A stretch of DNA of 64,000 nucleotides from Eoetvoesiella caeni (GTDB lineage: Bacteria; Pseudomonadota; Gammaproteobacteria; Burkholderiales; Burkholderiaceae_B), in NCBI RefSeq assembly GCF_003315175.1, contig NZ_QNRQ01000003.1:186001-250000 (forward strand), given 5' to 3'. Of the stretch, positions 1 to 8,682 are shown piece by piece. Under the pieces are notes generated by a model. The model did no database searches, was not told where the DNA came from, and saw only the letters and a list, made by a program, of their open reading frames with translations. Position 1 is the stretch's first letter, and each line of letters begins with the position of its first letter. Both the position numbers and the translations under genes were made by a program.

Positions 1-1
1 A

Positions 2-136
2 ATGTGCCGCATCTCGTTTCCGGACGAACAAACGCAGCGCTGCCTGGTTGAAGTCCGCGATCCCGCCCGCCTCAAGGAAATTTCAGCGGCGCTGAAAAAG
101 CTACCTATTGACGTAACGCTGCGAAGCGGGCAGTAG
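2..136 (+). CDS. 3' end of an unidentified gene (partial)
   Basis: An open frame runs from the window edge to a TAG at 134-136. The visible 44 residues begin at an in-frame ATG at position 2, but that codon may be internal because the gene is cut by the window. The tail contains VEVRDPARLKEI and ends in KKLPIDVTLRSGQ. The alternating beta-like and helical pattern is reminiscent of a small regulatory (ACT-like) domain end, as in RelA/SpoT tails. That is only an impression and I do not recognise the protein. It converges on the channel gene downstream. Confidence 0.35.
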   Translation: MCRISFPDEQTQRCLVEVRDPARLKEISAALKKLPIDVTLRSGQ

Positions 137-232
137 CGGCGGCGCTGGACCGGCGTGCTGCCCTGTCTTTGACCAAACAACCTCAAACCGGCGCGCAGCC
201 TGCCTTACGGAAAACTATCAAATAGTTATACG

Positions 233-265
233 CAGATTTATGCACAGCAATTGTGGATAAATCTG
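233..265. other. Hairpin formed by two facing DnaA boxes
   Basis: Positions 238-246 read TTATGCACA and 252-260 read TGTGGATAA (TTATCCACA on the minus strand). Both match the DnaA box consensus TTATNCACA and they face each other. They sit inside an inverted repeat, with CAGATTTAT at 233-241 against ATAAATCTG at 257-265. Pairing continues inward, with one G-G mismatch, to a 5-base loop. A second small inverted repeat, AACTAT-CAA-ATAGTT, lies just upstream. The element lies between two convergent gene ends, so it could also act as a terminator, although no clear T-run follows on either strand. Confidence 0.5.
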
Positions 266-272
266 TCCCGGC

Positions 273-2762
273 TCAGGCCGGTGCGCCGCCCGGTGGCGGG
301 GCGGCCGAGGAAAGCGCGGGCTGGATGCGCCCCGCTTCGTCGGTGACGACAATGGACGCCGGGGTGACCAGCGGAAGCCCGGCGTCCTTGAGCTGCTGCA
401 ACAGCGCGAACAGCAAGGCGCTGCGCACTTCGCTGGTAAAACGCGGCGACTTGATATAGCCGGTAAGCTTGAACACAATGCCGGTAGCAGTCACGCTGTC
501 CAACAGCACGCTGGGCTCGGGGTCGGCCAGCACATCGGAGTTTTCCTCAAGCGCGCTCCGCATAAGCTTGCCCGCAACCTCTACGTCTGTCGATACAGGC
601 ATGGACAGCACAAACTGCACACGGCCAAACGGGTTGGCATGGGTCACGTTGCGTACGACCTTGGTAATGAACTCGGAATTCGGCACAATCAAGGTAGAAC
701 GGTCGCCCATCTGGATTTCAGTAGCCCGCACATTGATCCGGCGAATGTCTCCTTCAACCCCGCCCAGCGAAACCCAGTCGCCCACCTTGACCGGACGCTC
801 CGCCAACAAAATAAGGCCGGAAACGAAATTCTGCACCACTGCCTGCAAACCGAAGCCTATGCCCACCGACAAGGCGCTGGCTACCCACGCTACCCGCTCC
901 AGGCCTATGCCCACCGCGGTCATGGTCAGCGACGCCACAATGACATAGCCCGCATAGCTGAACAAGGTTGCCGCGGAAAGCCGCATCCCCGGGTCCAGCG
1001 CCGTCGTCGGCAGGTAGCGGTCGGCCAGCCAGTGCTTCAGCAGCTTGACGATAATCAGGCCCAGCACCAGCACGGCCAATGCCAGCATGATGGAGGTGGG
1101 CCGGATGTGCATCTCGCCTACCGGAATGCCTTCGTACAGATACCCTGCCCGGCGCGCCCACTCAGACGGCCCCTCGCCAAATGGCACGATAAGCAAGATC
1201 AAGGCCAGGGCGTAGACCGCAAGGCGGCCTAACCCCGCCAGCAGGACGGCTGCCTGGCTGCGGCTGCGCGCCGACGACTTGGCCGCGTCGGTCTGCGCCG
1301 CGTTGCGATCAATAATATGCAGCAATGCCGCGCAACCGTCGTCGATCAACGCCGACAGCAAATAAGCCGCGGCCAGAATCAGTATGCTCCAGATAAGCTG
1401 GCGGATGATGAAGCCGCCCAGCGCCACATATCCCAGCAACAGGCAAACGAAGCCCGCTATCAGCGCGGCCCAGATCAGGGCCGTCAGCACCGTACCCCAG
1501 AATGGCATCGGGCGTTGCACGAAGCCTTCCTCGCCTTCCGTTTTCAAGCGGCGCCGCAAATGCCTCCAGTGGATCATGGCCAAGGCGATCACTATGCCGA
1601 TCACGAACGACATCAGGCAGTCCAGCGCCACCGAGGCGGCAAGACTGACATTGGCCAGGGCAGCCAGCCTGAGCGTCATCCAACTGAAGGCCGCGGGCAC
1701 GGCAAACCCCACTGGCAGCCAACGCAGGCCACTGGCCACGGTATCGGAAATGGCCACCAGGCGCCAGGAAGGCCGATTGGCCACAAGCAGCGCATAGCCC
1801 AGGCCCGCGCACACGCCGCCGACCGCCGCCGCGCTCATCAGACTATCGAATATCGCCACCATGGATTCGGACAAGCCGGTATCAATATGGCGGGCGATGC
1901 CGGACTGCCAGACCTGGACAATAAGCATGGGCGTTGCCATGGTCAGCAAAACAACTGTCACGGCATACAGCGAGCGGCGCAAACGTCCCGGCGCCACTTT
2001 TTCGGCGGTAAGGCGCAGCAGCACTTTGCGTATGGCTGCGCTTAGCCATAACAAGAACAGGCTGGCCAGTACGACGAACGTCTGGGTATAGCCGGGCAAC
2101 CCGACCAAAGCCTCCCGCAGCTCGTCCAGCAAGGGCGTAATCCTTTGCTTGTCCTGGGGCCACTCGGCGGCCAGTTCCAGCCAGAACGGCCCGCCAAGCA
2201 CAGAGGCCGCACGTTCGCCCATCTGCGCCTGAAACTGTTGGCGTCTAAGCTTGGTCACCTGCTCGATGATCTGACCCGCTTCCACTGCAATCAAGCGCGC
2301 CAGTTTCAATTGGGAATCGAGCGTGGCCTGGTTCTTGGCCAGCTGCTTGCGCTGCGCCTGCACGTCGGGCGCCTCGTGCGAGCCCGGCGCAGGCGCCCCA
2401 AGCTGGGCCACCCGCGCTTGCACACTGCTTAATTGCGGGGCAACGGCAGCGGCGGCGGATTCGGCCTGGGACTGAGCCTCTTGAGCCGACGTGCGCAATT
2501 CCACAAGCTGTGCATCGGTCGGCGCGACGTCGGATTTTTCGTTAAGGCGTTTCTGGATTTTGTCGATCTGCGACCGAGCCGCATCCAGGCTTACCGCAAT
2601 ATCGGCTGGTTGTGCATCGGCGGTGTCTGGCGCCGCCGCGGCCAAAGGCGCATCAAGCAGCTGTCCCGCAAAAAGCATCAGAGCGAAAACGAGCGCGATC
2701 CCGGCGCGCAGACGCGGCAGTCGGGCGGAATTGAAGCAACGGCAGAACGGCATCGTAAACAC
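273..2762 (-). CDS. Large mechanosensitive channel, MscS family (DUF3772-type N-terminus)
   Basis: An inner-membrane mechanosensitive channel expected to open under hypo-osmotic stress and release solutes. The 829-residue frame starts with a signal-like hydrophobic stretch (about residues 18-44). A Gln/Ala-rich, probably coiled-coil periplasmic region follows (about 55-170), then many membrane segments. Near the C-terminus is the MscS core: the glycine/alanine-rich pore helix around GIGFGLQAVVQNFVSG, then the beta domain with VKVGDWV, GDIRRINVRATEI and LIVPNSEF. The size is between MscS (286 aa) and MscK (about 1100 aa), as in DUF3772/MscS proteins. The outermost start is GTG at 2762. An ATG three codons in (2753) is equally plausible and neither has a strong ribosome-binding site. 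It stands alone, convergent with the upstream partial gene. Confidence 0.85.
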   Translation of the reverse strand: MFTMPFCRCFNSARLPRLRAGIALVFALMLFAGQLLDAPLAAAAPDTADAQPADIAVSLDAARSQIDKIQKRLNEKSDVAPTDAQLVELRTSAQEAQSQAESAAAAVAPQLSSVQARVAQLGAPAPGSHEAPDVQAQRKQLAKNQATLDSQLKLARLIAVEAGQIIEQVTKLRRQQFQAQMGERAASVLGGPFWLELAAEWPQDKQRITPLLDELREALVGLPGYTQTFVVLASLFLLWLSAAIRKVLLRLTAEKVAPGRLRRSLYAVTVVLLTMATPMLIVQVWQSGIARHIDTGLSESMVAIFDSLMSAAAVGGVCAGLGYALLVANRPSWRLVAISDTVASGLRWLPVGFAVPAAFSWMTLRLAALANVSLAASVALDCLMSFVIGIVIALAMIHWRHLRRRLKTEGEEGFVQRPMPFWGTVLTALIWAALIAGFVCLLLGYVALGGFIIRQLIWSILILAAAYLLSALIDDGCAALLHIIDRNAAQTDAAKSSARSRSQAAVLLAGLGRLAVYALALILLIVPFGEGPSEWARRAGYLYEGIPVGEMHIRPTSIMLALAVLVLGLIIVKLLKHWLADRYLPTTALDPGMRLSAATLFSYAGYVIVASLTMTAVGIGLERVAWVASALSVGIGFGLQAVVQNFVSGLILLAERPVKVGDWVSLGGVEGDIRRINVRATEIQMGDRSTLIVPNSEFITKVVRNVTHANPFGRVQFVLSMPVSTDVEVAGKLMRSALEENSDVLADPEPSVLLDSVTATGIVFKLTGYIKSPRFTSEVRSALLFALLQQLKDAGLPLVTPASIVVTDEAGRIQPALSSAAPPPGGAPA

Positions 2763-2868
2763 TCATAAAGTATTGGACCCCCAAAGCGCCAGGCCGGCCG
2801 ACACCGTCAATTGGGCGCAAAGGACGCTTGCCAAGCGCACATCATACTGCCGAAAGCCATTTTTTTTT

Positions 2869-2997
2869 CCCAAGGGGGCGCTTTTTGCCTTGGGGCGGCC
2901 CGGCGGCAAAAAAGGCCCCCACGCTTCACCGCTTACGCGGCTCGCTGCCCCCCAAGGGGGCGCTTTTTGCCTTGGGGCGGCCCGGCGGCAAAAAAGG
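2869..2997. repeat. Two identical 47-bp direct repeats, 82-bp period
   Basis: Positions 2869-2915 and 2951-2997 appear identical over 47 bases, beginning CCCAAGGGGGCGC and ending GGCGGCAAAAAAGG, with a 35-base spacer. Each unit contains its own inverted repeat (CCAAGG near the 5' side, CCTTGGGG about 20 bases on), so the RNA of either strand could fold. They fill most of the 304-bp gap between the channel gene and ahpF. The composition (G/C blocks alternating with T5 and A6 runs) differs from the coding DNA. They look like copies of a dispersed intergenic repeat, but copies elsewhere in the genome cannot be seen here. Confidence 0.7.
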
Positions 2998-3020
2998 GCG
3001 CATCCATACAGGATGCGCCC
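2990..3020 (-). terminator. Rho-independent terminator of ahpF
   Basis: A perfect 10-bp stem GGGCGCATCC (2996-3005) / GGATGCGCCC (3011-3020) has a 5-base loop. On the minus strand it is followed directly by TTTTTT (2990-2995 region). It lies about 46 bases past the ahpF stop. The T-run is supplied by the A-tract of the second 47-bp repeat copy. Confidence 0.85.
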
Positions 3021-3066
3021 TTGATCCAGCCGGCCCCGCCTTTCAGCGGGGCGCAAGCAGGAAGAC

Positions 3067-4650
3067 TTACACGACAGCAGCTTCAGCAGCAACCACTTCG
3101 TCGATGGGACTGCGAATGATATGGTCGAAAGCGCTTAGCGCGGCCTTGGCCCCATCACCCGCGGCAATGACGATCTGCTTGAAAGGCACGGTAGTTGCAT
3201 CGCCGGCGGCGAATACCCCGGGTACCGAAGTCTGGCCGCGGGCATCGATCTCGATCTCGCCGAAACGCGACAACGCCACCGTTCCCTTGAGCCATTCCGT
3301 ATTGGGTACCAGCCCTATCTGGATGAACACACCTTCCAGTTCGACCTGCTTGATCTCGTCGGTGGTGCGATCCTTGTACGACAATCCGTTGACTTTTTTG
3401 CCGTCGCCATGGATCTCGGTGGTTTGCGCCGAGGTAATAATGCTGACATTGCCCAGGCTGCGCAATTTGCGCTGCAAGACCTCGTCGGCCCGCAAGGCGC
3501 TGTCGTATTCGATAAGCGTGACATGCTGCACCAGCCCCGCCAGGTCGATGGCCGCCTCAACGCCCGAGTTGCCGCCGCCGATAACCGCTACGCGCTTGCC
3601 CTTGAACAACGGGCCATCGCAGTGGGGGCAGTACGCAACGCCGTTGTTGCGGTATTGCTGCTCGCCCGGCACATTGATTTCGCGCCAGCGTGCGCCGGTC
3701 GAAAGTATGACGGTTTTGCTTTTGAGCACGCCGCCGTTGGCAAGCTTCACCTCGATGAGTTTTCCAGGCACAAGCTCTACGGCCTGCTGCAGATTCATGA
3801 TGTCGACATCGTAAGCACGTACGTGCTGTTCGAGCGCAACGGCAAACTTCGGACCGTCGGTTTCCTTGACGGAGATAAAGTTCTCGATGGCCATGGTGTC
3901 GAGCACCTGGCCACCGAAACGCTCGGCCACGACGCCGGTGCGTATACCTTTACGCGCCGCATAGACGGCAGCGGCCGCGCCGGCGGGGCCGCCGCCAACG
4001 ATCAGCACATCGAACGCTTCTTTGGCGCTTAGCTCTTCACCCTTGCGGGCGCTGGCGCCGGTGTCCAGCTTGGCGAGGATTTCTTCCACGCCGGAACGAC
4101 CCTGGCCGAAGAGTTCGCCATTCATGTACACCGTAGGCACGGACATGATCTGGCGCTCGTCGACTTCGCTTTGATACAACGCGCCGTCGATCGCCACGTG
4201 CTTGATGCGCGGGTTGATGATGGACATTGTGTTCAGCGCCTGCACGACATCGGGACAGTTCTGGCACGACAGCGAAAAATAAGTTTCAAACAGATAGTCG
4301 CCATCAAGGTTGCGGATCTGCTCGATCACCGCGTCGTCCAGCTTGATGGGATGGCCGCCGACTTGCAGCAAGGCAAGTACAAGCGATGTGAATTCGTGCC
4401 CCATGGGAATACCGGCGAATTTCACGCTGATATCGGTTCCGGGACGGTTGATGCTGAATGCAGGCTTGCGGCCGGATGCTTCGCTGTTTTCGTTCAGCGT
4501 GATCTTGTCGGACAGCTCGGCAATTTCCTGCAGGGTTTCCCGTAGTTCACGAGATTTGTCCCCTTCGTCCAAGGCGGCAACGATCTCGATCGGGTAAACC
4601 AACTTTTCCAGATACGATTTCAATTGGGTCTTGAGATTTGCGTCTAACAT
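3067..4650 (-). CDS. ahpF: Alkyl hydroperoxide reductase subunit F
   Basis: A flavoprotein disulfide reductase that passes electrons from NAD(P)H to AhpC for reduction of H2O2 and organic peroxides in the cytoplasm. The 527-residue protein has the AhpF layout: an N-terminal double thioredoxin-fold domain with the CQNC redox pair, then a thioredoxin-reductase-like part with the FAD motif [10 protein letters not shown], the active disulfide CPHC, a second dinucleotide motif GGGNSG, and a C-terminal [13 protein letters not shown] motif. The start is the ATG at 4650, preceded by GAGAGGA. An upstream in-frame ATG at 4668 would remove that site. It lies 115 bp downstream of ahpC on the same strand and ends at a strong terminator. 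Confidence 0.95.
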   Translation of the reverse strand: MLDANLKTQLKSYLEKLVYPIEIVAALDEGDKSRELRETLQEIAELSDKITLNENSEASGRKPAFSINRPGTDISVKFAGIPMGHEFTSLVLALLQVGGHPIKLDDAVIEQIRNLDGDYLFETYFSLSCQNCPDVVQALNTMSIINPRIKHVAIDGALYQSEVDERQIMSVPTVYMNGELFGQGRSGVEEILAKLDTGASARKGEELSAKEAFDVLIVGGGPAGAAAAVYAARKGIRTGVVAERFGGQVLDTMAIENFISVKETDGPKFAVALEQHVRAYDVDIMNLQQAVELVPGKLIEVKLANGGVLKSKTVILSTGARWREINVPGEQQYRNNGVAYCPHCDGPLFKGKRVAVIGGGNSGVEAAIDLAGLVQHVTLIEYDSALRADEVLQRKLRSLGNVSIITSAQTTEIHGDGKKVNGLSYKDRTTDEIKQVELEGVFIQIGLVPNTEWLKGTVALSRFGEIEIDARGQTSVPGVFAAGDATTVPFKQIVIAAGDGAKAALSAFDHIIRSPIDEVVAAEAAVV

Positions 4651-4721
4651 AGTTTTTTTTCCTCTCATGAAGTTATGGCGGGTATTGCCCAGGCTTGTAG
4701 CCCGGGCAACAAGGCTTTGGC

Positions 4722-4740
4722 CGCCGGCTTTTGGCCGGCG
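4722..4740 (-). other. Intercistronic hairpin between ahpC and ahpF
   Basis: CGCCGGC (4722-4728) pairs perfectly with GCCGGCG (4734-4740) around a 5-base loop. No T-run follows on the minus strand, so it is not a simple terminator. It could stabilise the ahpC message or reduce read-through into ahpF, since AhpC is needed in excess over AhpF. That role is inference. Confidence 0.4.
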
Positions 4741-4765
4741 TTGCTAAATACAGCTACCGCTTTAC

Positions 4766-5329
4766 TTAGATCTTTCCAACCAGGTCAAGCGAAGGAGTCA
4801 GCGTCTTGGCGCCTTCTTCCCACTTGGCGGGGCAAACTTCGCCCGGGTGGGCCGCGATGTACTGCGCGGCCTTGACCTTGCGCATCAGTTCGGAAGCGTC
4901 GCGGCCAATGCCGTTGTCGTGGATTTCCAGGACTTTGATCTGGCCTTCGGGGTTGATCACGAACGTGCCGCGCAGCGCAATGCCTTCTTCTTCGATCAGC
5001 ACGCCGAAGTTATTGGCCAGCACGTGGGTGGGATCGGCCAGCATGGGATAGTTGACCTTGCTGATGGCATCCGAAGTGTCGTGCCAGGCTTTGTGCGAGA
5101 AATGCGTGTCGGTGGATACGCTGTAGATTTCGACGCCCAGTTTTTGGAATTCGGCGTAATGATCGGCCAAATCTTCCAGTTCTGTGGGGCACACAAAAGT
5201 AAAGTCAGCCGGATAGAAAACCAGAACCGACCATTTACCCTTCAGGGACGCTTCGGTGACGTCTACGAATTTACCATTGTGATACGCAGTTGCTTTAAAT
5301 GGTTTGATTTCGGTATTGATCAAGGACAT
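4766..5329 (-). CDS. ahpC: Alkyl hydroperoxide reductase subunit C (peroxiredoxin)
   Basis: A typical 2-Cys peroxiredoxin that reduces H2O2, alkyl hydroperoxides and peroxynitrite and is recycled by AhpF. At 187 residues it is the same length as the enterobacterial enzyme. The peroxidatic cysteine is Cys47 in FTFVCPTE and the resolving cysteine is Cys166 in GEVCPAKW. The Arg/Thr environment typical of the AhpC/Prx1 class ([11 protein letters not shown]) is present. An AAGGAAG ribosome site precedes the ATG. It is the first gene of ahpC-ahpF, driven by the promoter and OxyR site at 5374-5446. Confidence 0.96.
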   Translation of the reverse strand: MSLINTEIKPFKATAYHNGKFVDVTEASLKGKWSVLVFYPADFTFVCPTELEDLADHYAEFQKLGVEIYSVSTDTHFSHKAWHDTSDAISKVNYPMLADPTHVLANNFGVLIEEEGIALRGTFVINPEGQIKVLEIHDNGIGRDASELMRKVKAAQYIAAHPGEVCPAKWEEGAKTLTPSLDLVGKI

Positions 5330-5373
5330 TTTTGTCTTCCTTAGTAAGTGATAGGTGGGTTGAAAACTGAATA

Positions 5374-5409
5374 TGGGACCAGTATAGGTTGCCCAGAATC
5401 ATTTGTAAA
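5374..5409 (-). promoter_or_regulatory. ahpC promoter
   Basis: On the minus strand, TTTACA (5404-5409) and TATACT (5381-5386) are separated by 17 bases, giving 5/6 matches to the sigma-70 -35 and 5/6 to the -10. Transcription should start near 5374, leaving a leader of about 45 bases before ahpC. Confidence 0.75.
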
Positions 5410-5446
5410 ATTGATTGATCCAATCAGCGCAGTAGTTTTTTGCTAT
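5410..5446 (-). promoter_or_regulatory. OxyR operator upstream of ahpC
   Basis: Read on the minus strand, the site is ATAG-N7-CTAC, then N7, then ATTG-N7-CAAT. This is the four-element 37-bp geometry of the OxyR consensus (ATAG-N7-CTAT-N7-ATAG-N7-CTAT), with three of the sixteen core bases changed (CTAC for CTAT, ATTG for ATAG, CAAT for CTAT). It directly abuts the -35 box, the position expected for an activator contacting RNA polymerase. The remaining DNA to 5717 holds no other gene I can support. Confidence 0.65.
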
Positions 5447-5717
5447 GGAATGAATTAGATCGGAACCGAAGACTTCAGGCCACGGCGAATTGCCCGCGCG
5501 CCGGGAATAGCCGGCCAAAGCGCAAGCGAGGGTTCAAAGCGGCTTAATACTGCAATATATCCTTTACGGGGCCAGGTGCCAACCAATGCCGTATCCCAAT
5601 GCGTGCAGGCAAGGCTCAAACAGCGTCTTATAGCTGCAACATACGGCTGTCATACTCGGCCGCTTCATCCACATGTCCTCGCATCTCCAGCGCAGGCTTG
5701 AAGCAGCAATACCAACC

Positions 5718-7382
5718 ATGTTACGAACACTCACACTCAAAAAAAGCTTTGCCTGCTTTCTGGCCGTCCTGACCGGCTTTTCGTTTCTGGTTCTGGGCGC
5801 GCTGGATAACTTGACGCGCAGCATCGAGCATCTCAAGCAAATCGAAACACAACGCAGCCAGGCCGTCCAACTCATGCATGAATACAAAGGCTATACCCAG
5901 GCGCTGACACGCAATGCCATGGCCTTTGTCGCCACCGAGCAGCCGGAATTCGAAGAGCGCTACAAGCGCTACACCGCCATCATGAACGGCAAGGCACTGG
6001 ACGCCAGCAACCGGACGCAAACCCTGCTTAAAAAATTCGAAGGCGCCGGTTTTTCCGGGGCAGAAATGAATTCGCTGCTGTCCACCTATGCCAAAACGCA
6101 GGATTTGGCCAAGACGGAAATCGAGGCGATGAATACCGCGAAAGGCCTGTTCGACGACGGCAATGGCGGCCTGAAAATAGGACTGCCCGAACCCCTGCTC
6201 GCCAAAGTCATGCTGTTCGGCCAACAATACACCAATGCCACCGCCGAAATCGAACGGGATATCGATGATGTAACCCTCATGCTGTCCAACCGCTATGCAG
6301 CGGATGTAGAGGCCGCCAGCCAACAAAGCCGGTACGCTTACGGCCTTGCGATAGGCTCGTTGGCCGCCCTGCTTCTTTGCAGCGCAATTGCGTTGTTCCT
6401 CCTGTTCAAATCAATCAAAAAGCCGCTGGACGAAGGCGTGCGGCTTGCCCGCAAACTATCCGAAGGCGACCTCGCCGCCTCGCTGCAGGTTCGCCGCAAA
6501 GACGAACTGGGCCATTTGCTGAATGCATTGAACGGCATCGGACAAGGCTTGCAGGATGTTGTCCGGGACGTCAGGAACCGCAGCGTACAGATTGCCGCCA
6601 GCACCCGCGAAATATCCCGGGGCCATGCAGACCTTTCAAGCCGCAGCAGCGCGCAAGCCGCCAATGTCCAGCAAACCGCCGCCGCCATGGAGCAATTGTC
6701 CGCTACCGTCAGGCAGAATGCGGACAATGCCCAAGAGGCGAACAAGCTTGCCCTGCGGGCGGCGGACTGCGCGGTTCGCGGCAACGGCGAAGTGAACCTT
6801 GCAGTCCAAACCATGCAGGACTTGCGCCAAAGCTCGGGCAAGATGGCCGGCGTCATCGGCGTTATCGACAACATTGCCTTCCAGACCAATATCCTGGCGC
6901 TCAATGCGGCCGTCGAAGCCGCCCGGGCCGGACCCCACGGGCGCGGGTTCGCGGTGGTGGCCAACGAAGTACGCAATCTGGCCCTGCGCTCGGCCGAGTC
7001 GGCCAAGGAAATCGGCCTGCTCATCGGCGACTCGCTCAAGCACATGGACGCGCAAGCCCGGCAAACCGAAAATGCCGGCCTGGCCATGCGGGAAATCATG
7101 CTGTCGGTGCAAAAGGTCAACGACATCATGCAGGACATCACCCTGGCCTCCGAAGAACAAGCCAGCGGCATCCAGCAGGTCTGCATCGCGCTGAACCAGA
7201 TGGATGCCATTACCCAGCAGAACGTCGTGCTGGCGCAAGAATCCGTCGACACGACGGCGTGGCAACGCACACAAGCCGACGGCCTGGAAGCGGTCGTGGC
7301 GCGCTTCACGTTGCACACGGCGCCGGACCCCCTTGATTACCCAATTCCAGGCAATGGCGGCCATGCACGCCTGGCAGCATGA
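5718..7382 (+). CDS. Methyl-accepting chemotaxis protein
   Basis: A membrane chemoreceptor expected to signal through CheW/CheA to flagellar rotation. The 554-residue protein has an N-terminal membrane helix ([19 protein letters not shown]), a periplasmic four-helix-type sensing domain of about 160 residues, and a second membrane helix ([21 protein letters not shown]). A HAMP segment and the conserved signalling hairpin follow, with [20 protein letters not shown] and [15 protein letters not shown]. No NWETF-type CheR tether is visible at the C-terminus. The start at 5718 was chosen because the [11 protein letters not shown]... leader resembles family starts; an earlier in-frame ATG lies at 5673. 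No che genes are nearby. Its ligand is unknown. It is divergent from ahpC and shares its control region. Confidence 0.9.
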   Translation: MLRTLTLKKSFACFLAVLTGFSFLVLGALDNLTRSIEHLKQIETQRSQAVQLMHEYKGYTQALTRNAMAFVATEQPEFEERYKRYTAIMNGKALDASNRTQTLLKKFEGAGFSGAEMNSLLSTYAKTQDLAKTEIEAMNTAKGLFDDGNGGLKIGLPEPLLAKVMLFGQQYTNATAEIERDIDDVTLMLSNRYAADVEAASQQSRYAYGLAIGSLAALLLCSAIALFLLFKSIKKPLDEGVRLARKLSEGDLAASLQVRRKDELGHLLNALNGIGQGLQDVVRDVRNRSVQIAASTREISRGHADLSSRSSAQAANVQQTAAAMEQLSATVRQNADNAQEANKLALRAADCAVRGNGEVNLAVQTMQDLRQSSGKMAGVIGVIDNIAFQTNILALNAAVEAARAGPHGRGFAVVANEVRNLALRSAESAKEIGLLIGDSLKHMDAQARQTENAGLAMREIMLSVQKVNDIMQDITLASEEQASGIQQVCIALNQMDAITQQNVVLAQESVDTTAWQRTQADGLEAVVARFTLHTAPDPLDYPIPGNGGHARLAA

Positions 7383-7482
7383 CGAAGGCCTGGACCGGGC
7401 GTGGACGCGCCTGAATCGGGACGCCATGCAACTACGCTAAAATGGCACGTTACGTTGACTAAACCGAATTCTCAGGAACGCC

Positions 7483-8587
7483 ATGGAAGCAGAACGCCAA
7501 AACCACCTTGCCGCACTCTTGGACGACTACATAGAGCGTCAGCAGGCGTTACGGGGGTATCTTTGACTTCGATGCCAAGTCTGAACGCCTGCAAGTCGTA
7601 AACGCCGAACTGGAAAGCGCCGAGGTCTGGAACGACCCCAAGCACGCGCAAGATCTGGGACGCGAAAAGAAAAGCCTGGAAAACGTCGTCCAGACCCTCA
7701 GCCAGATAGGCCAGGGGCTTAGCGAAGCGCAAGAGCTCTTCGAGCTGGCCGCCGACGACGATGACGATGCCACTTTGCTGGCCATAGAACAAGACTGCGA
7801 AAAACTTGGCGCACGGCTCGAAGAGCTTGAGTTTCGCCGCATGTTCAACAACCCGGCCGACCCGCTTAACTGCTTTATGGACATACAGGCAGGCGCCGGT
7901 GGCACCGAAGCCCAGGACTGGGCCTCCATCCTGCTGCGCCAGTATCTGCGCTATTGCGAACAAAAAGACTTCAAGACCGAGATCCTCGAAGAATCGGACG
8001 GTGAAGTCGCTGGCATCAAGTCCGCCACCATCAAGATCGAGGGTGACTACGCCTTCGGTTTTCTGCGCACGGAAACCGGCGTCCACCGCCTGGTGCGCAA
8101 AAGTCCTTTCGACTCGGCCAATGGGCGCCATACTTCGTTCGCCAGTGTTTTTGTCTACCCCGAAGTGGACGATTCGATAGAGATCGAGATCAATCCGGCG
8201 GACCTGCGTGTGGACACCTACCGCGCCAGCGGAGCAGGCGGCCAGCACATCAACAAGACCGACTCGGCCGTACGCATTACCCACGAGCCCACCGGTATTG
8301 TGGTCCAGTGCCAGAACGACCGCTCGCAGCACCGCAACCGCGCCGAAGCCATGCAGATGCTCAAATCGCGCCTGTACGAACTGGAGATGCGCCAGCGCAT
8401 GGCCCAGCAGCAAAAAATGGAAGACGCCAAGACCGACGTCGGCTGGGGTCATCAGATCCGTTCCTATGTTCTGGACCAAAGCCGCATCAAGGATCTGCGC
8501 ACCAACGTCGAAATATCCAACACCCAAAAAGTGCTGGATGGCGGCCTTGACCTCTTTATCCAGGCCAGCCTGAAGCAAGGCGTCTGA
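7483..8587 (+). CDS. prfB: Peptide chain release factor 2, made by programmed +1 frameshift
   Basis: RF2 recognises UGA and UAA stop codons and triggers peptide release. The ATG at 7483 (AGGA upstream) opens a 27-codon frame that ends at an in-frame TGA at 7564-7566. Reading resumes one base forward at GAC (7565) and continues to 8587, for a 367-residue product. The specificity motif SPF (in VRKSPFDS) and the catalytic GGQ (in [11 protein letters not shown]) are both present. The frameshift is the usual RF2 autoregulation: low RF2 slows termination at the UGA and favours the shift. lysS follows 95 bases downstream, the same prfB-lysS order as in many proteobacteria. Confidence 0.96.
7552..7567 (+). 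promoter_or_regulatory. prfB recoding site
   Basis: Codons CGG GGG TAT CTT are followed by TGA and C. The G-run acts as an internal Shine-Dalgarno element three bases before the slippery CTT-T, and the next base after the stop is C, a poor termination context. This is almost the enterobacterial site, with CGGGGG in place of AGGGGG. Confidence 0.93.
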
Positions 8588-8682
8588 GTCGGCCATAATG
8601 GCGCAGCGGCGGCGCGCATTGCGTGCCCCGCCAGGCCCCAACCAGCAAGCTTTCCCGAAAATCACGCACTGAACTACCGACC

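Noticed and set aside
7204-7440. Small plus-strand frame overlapping the end of the chemoreceptor gene
   Set aside because: Most of it is the receptor gene in another frame; the part beyond 7382 has no ribosome site or recognisable feature.
7483-8587. Early stop in prfB looked like a frameshift mutation or pseudogene
   Set aside because: The TGA sits exactly in the conserved CTT-TGA-C recoding context and both RF2 motifs are intact after a +1 shift.
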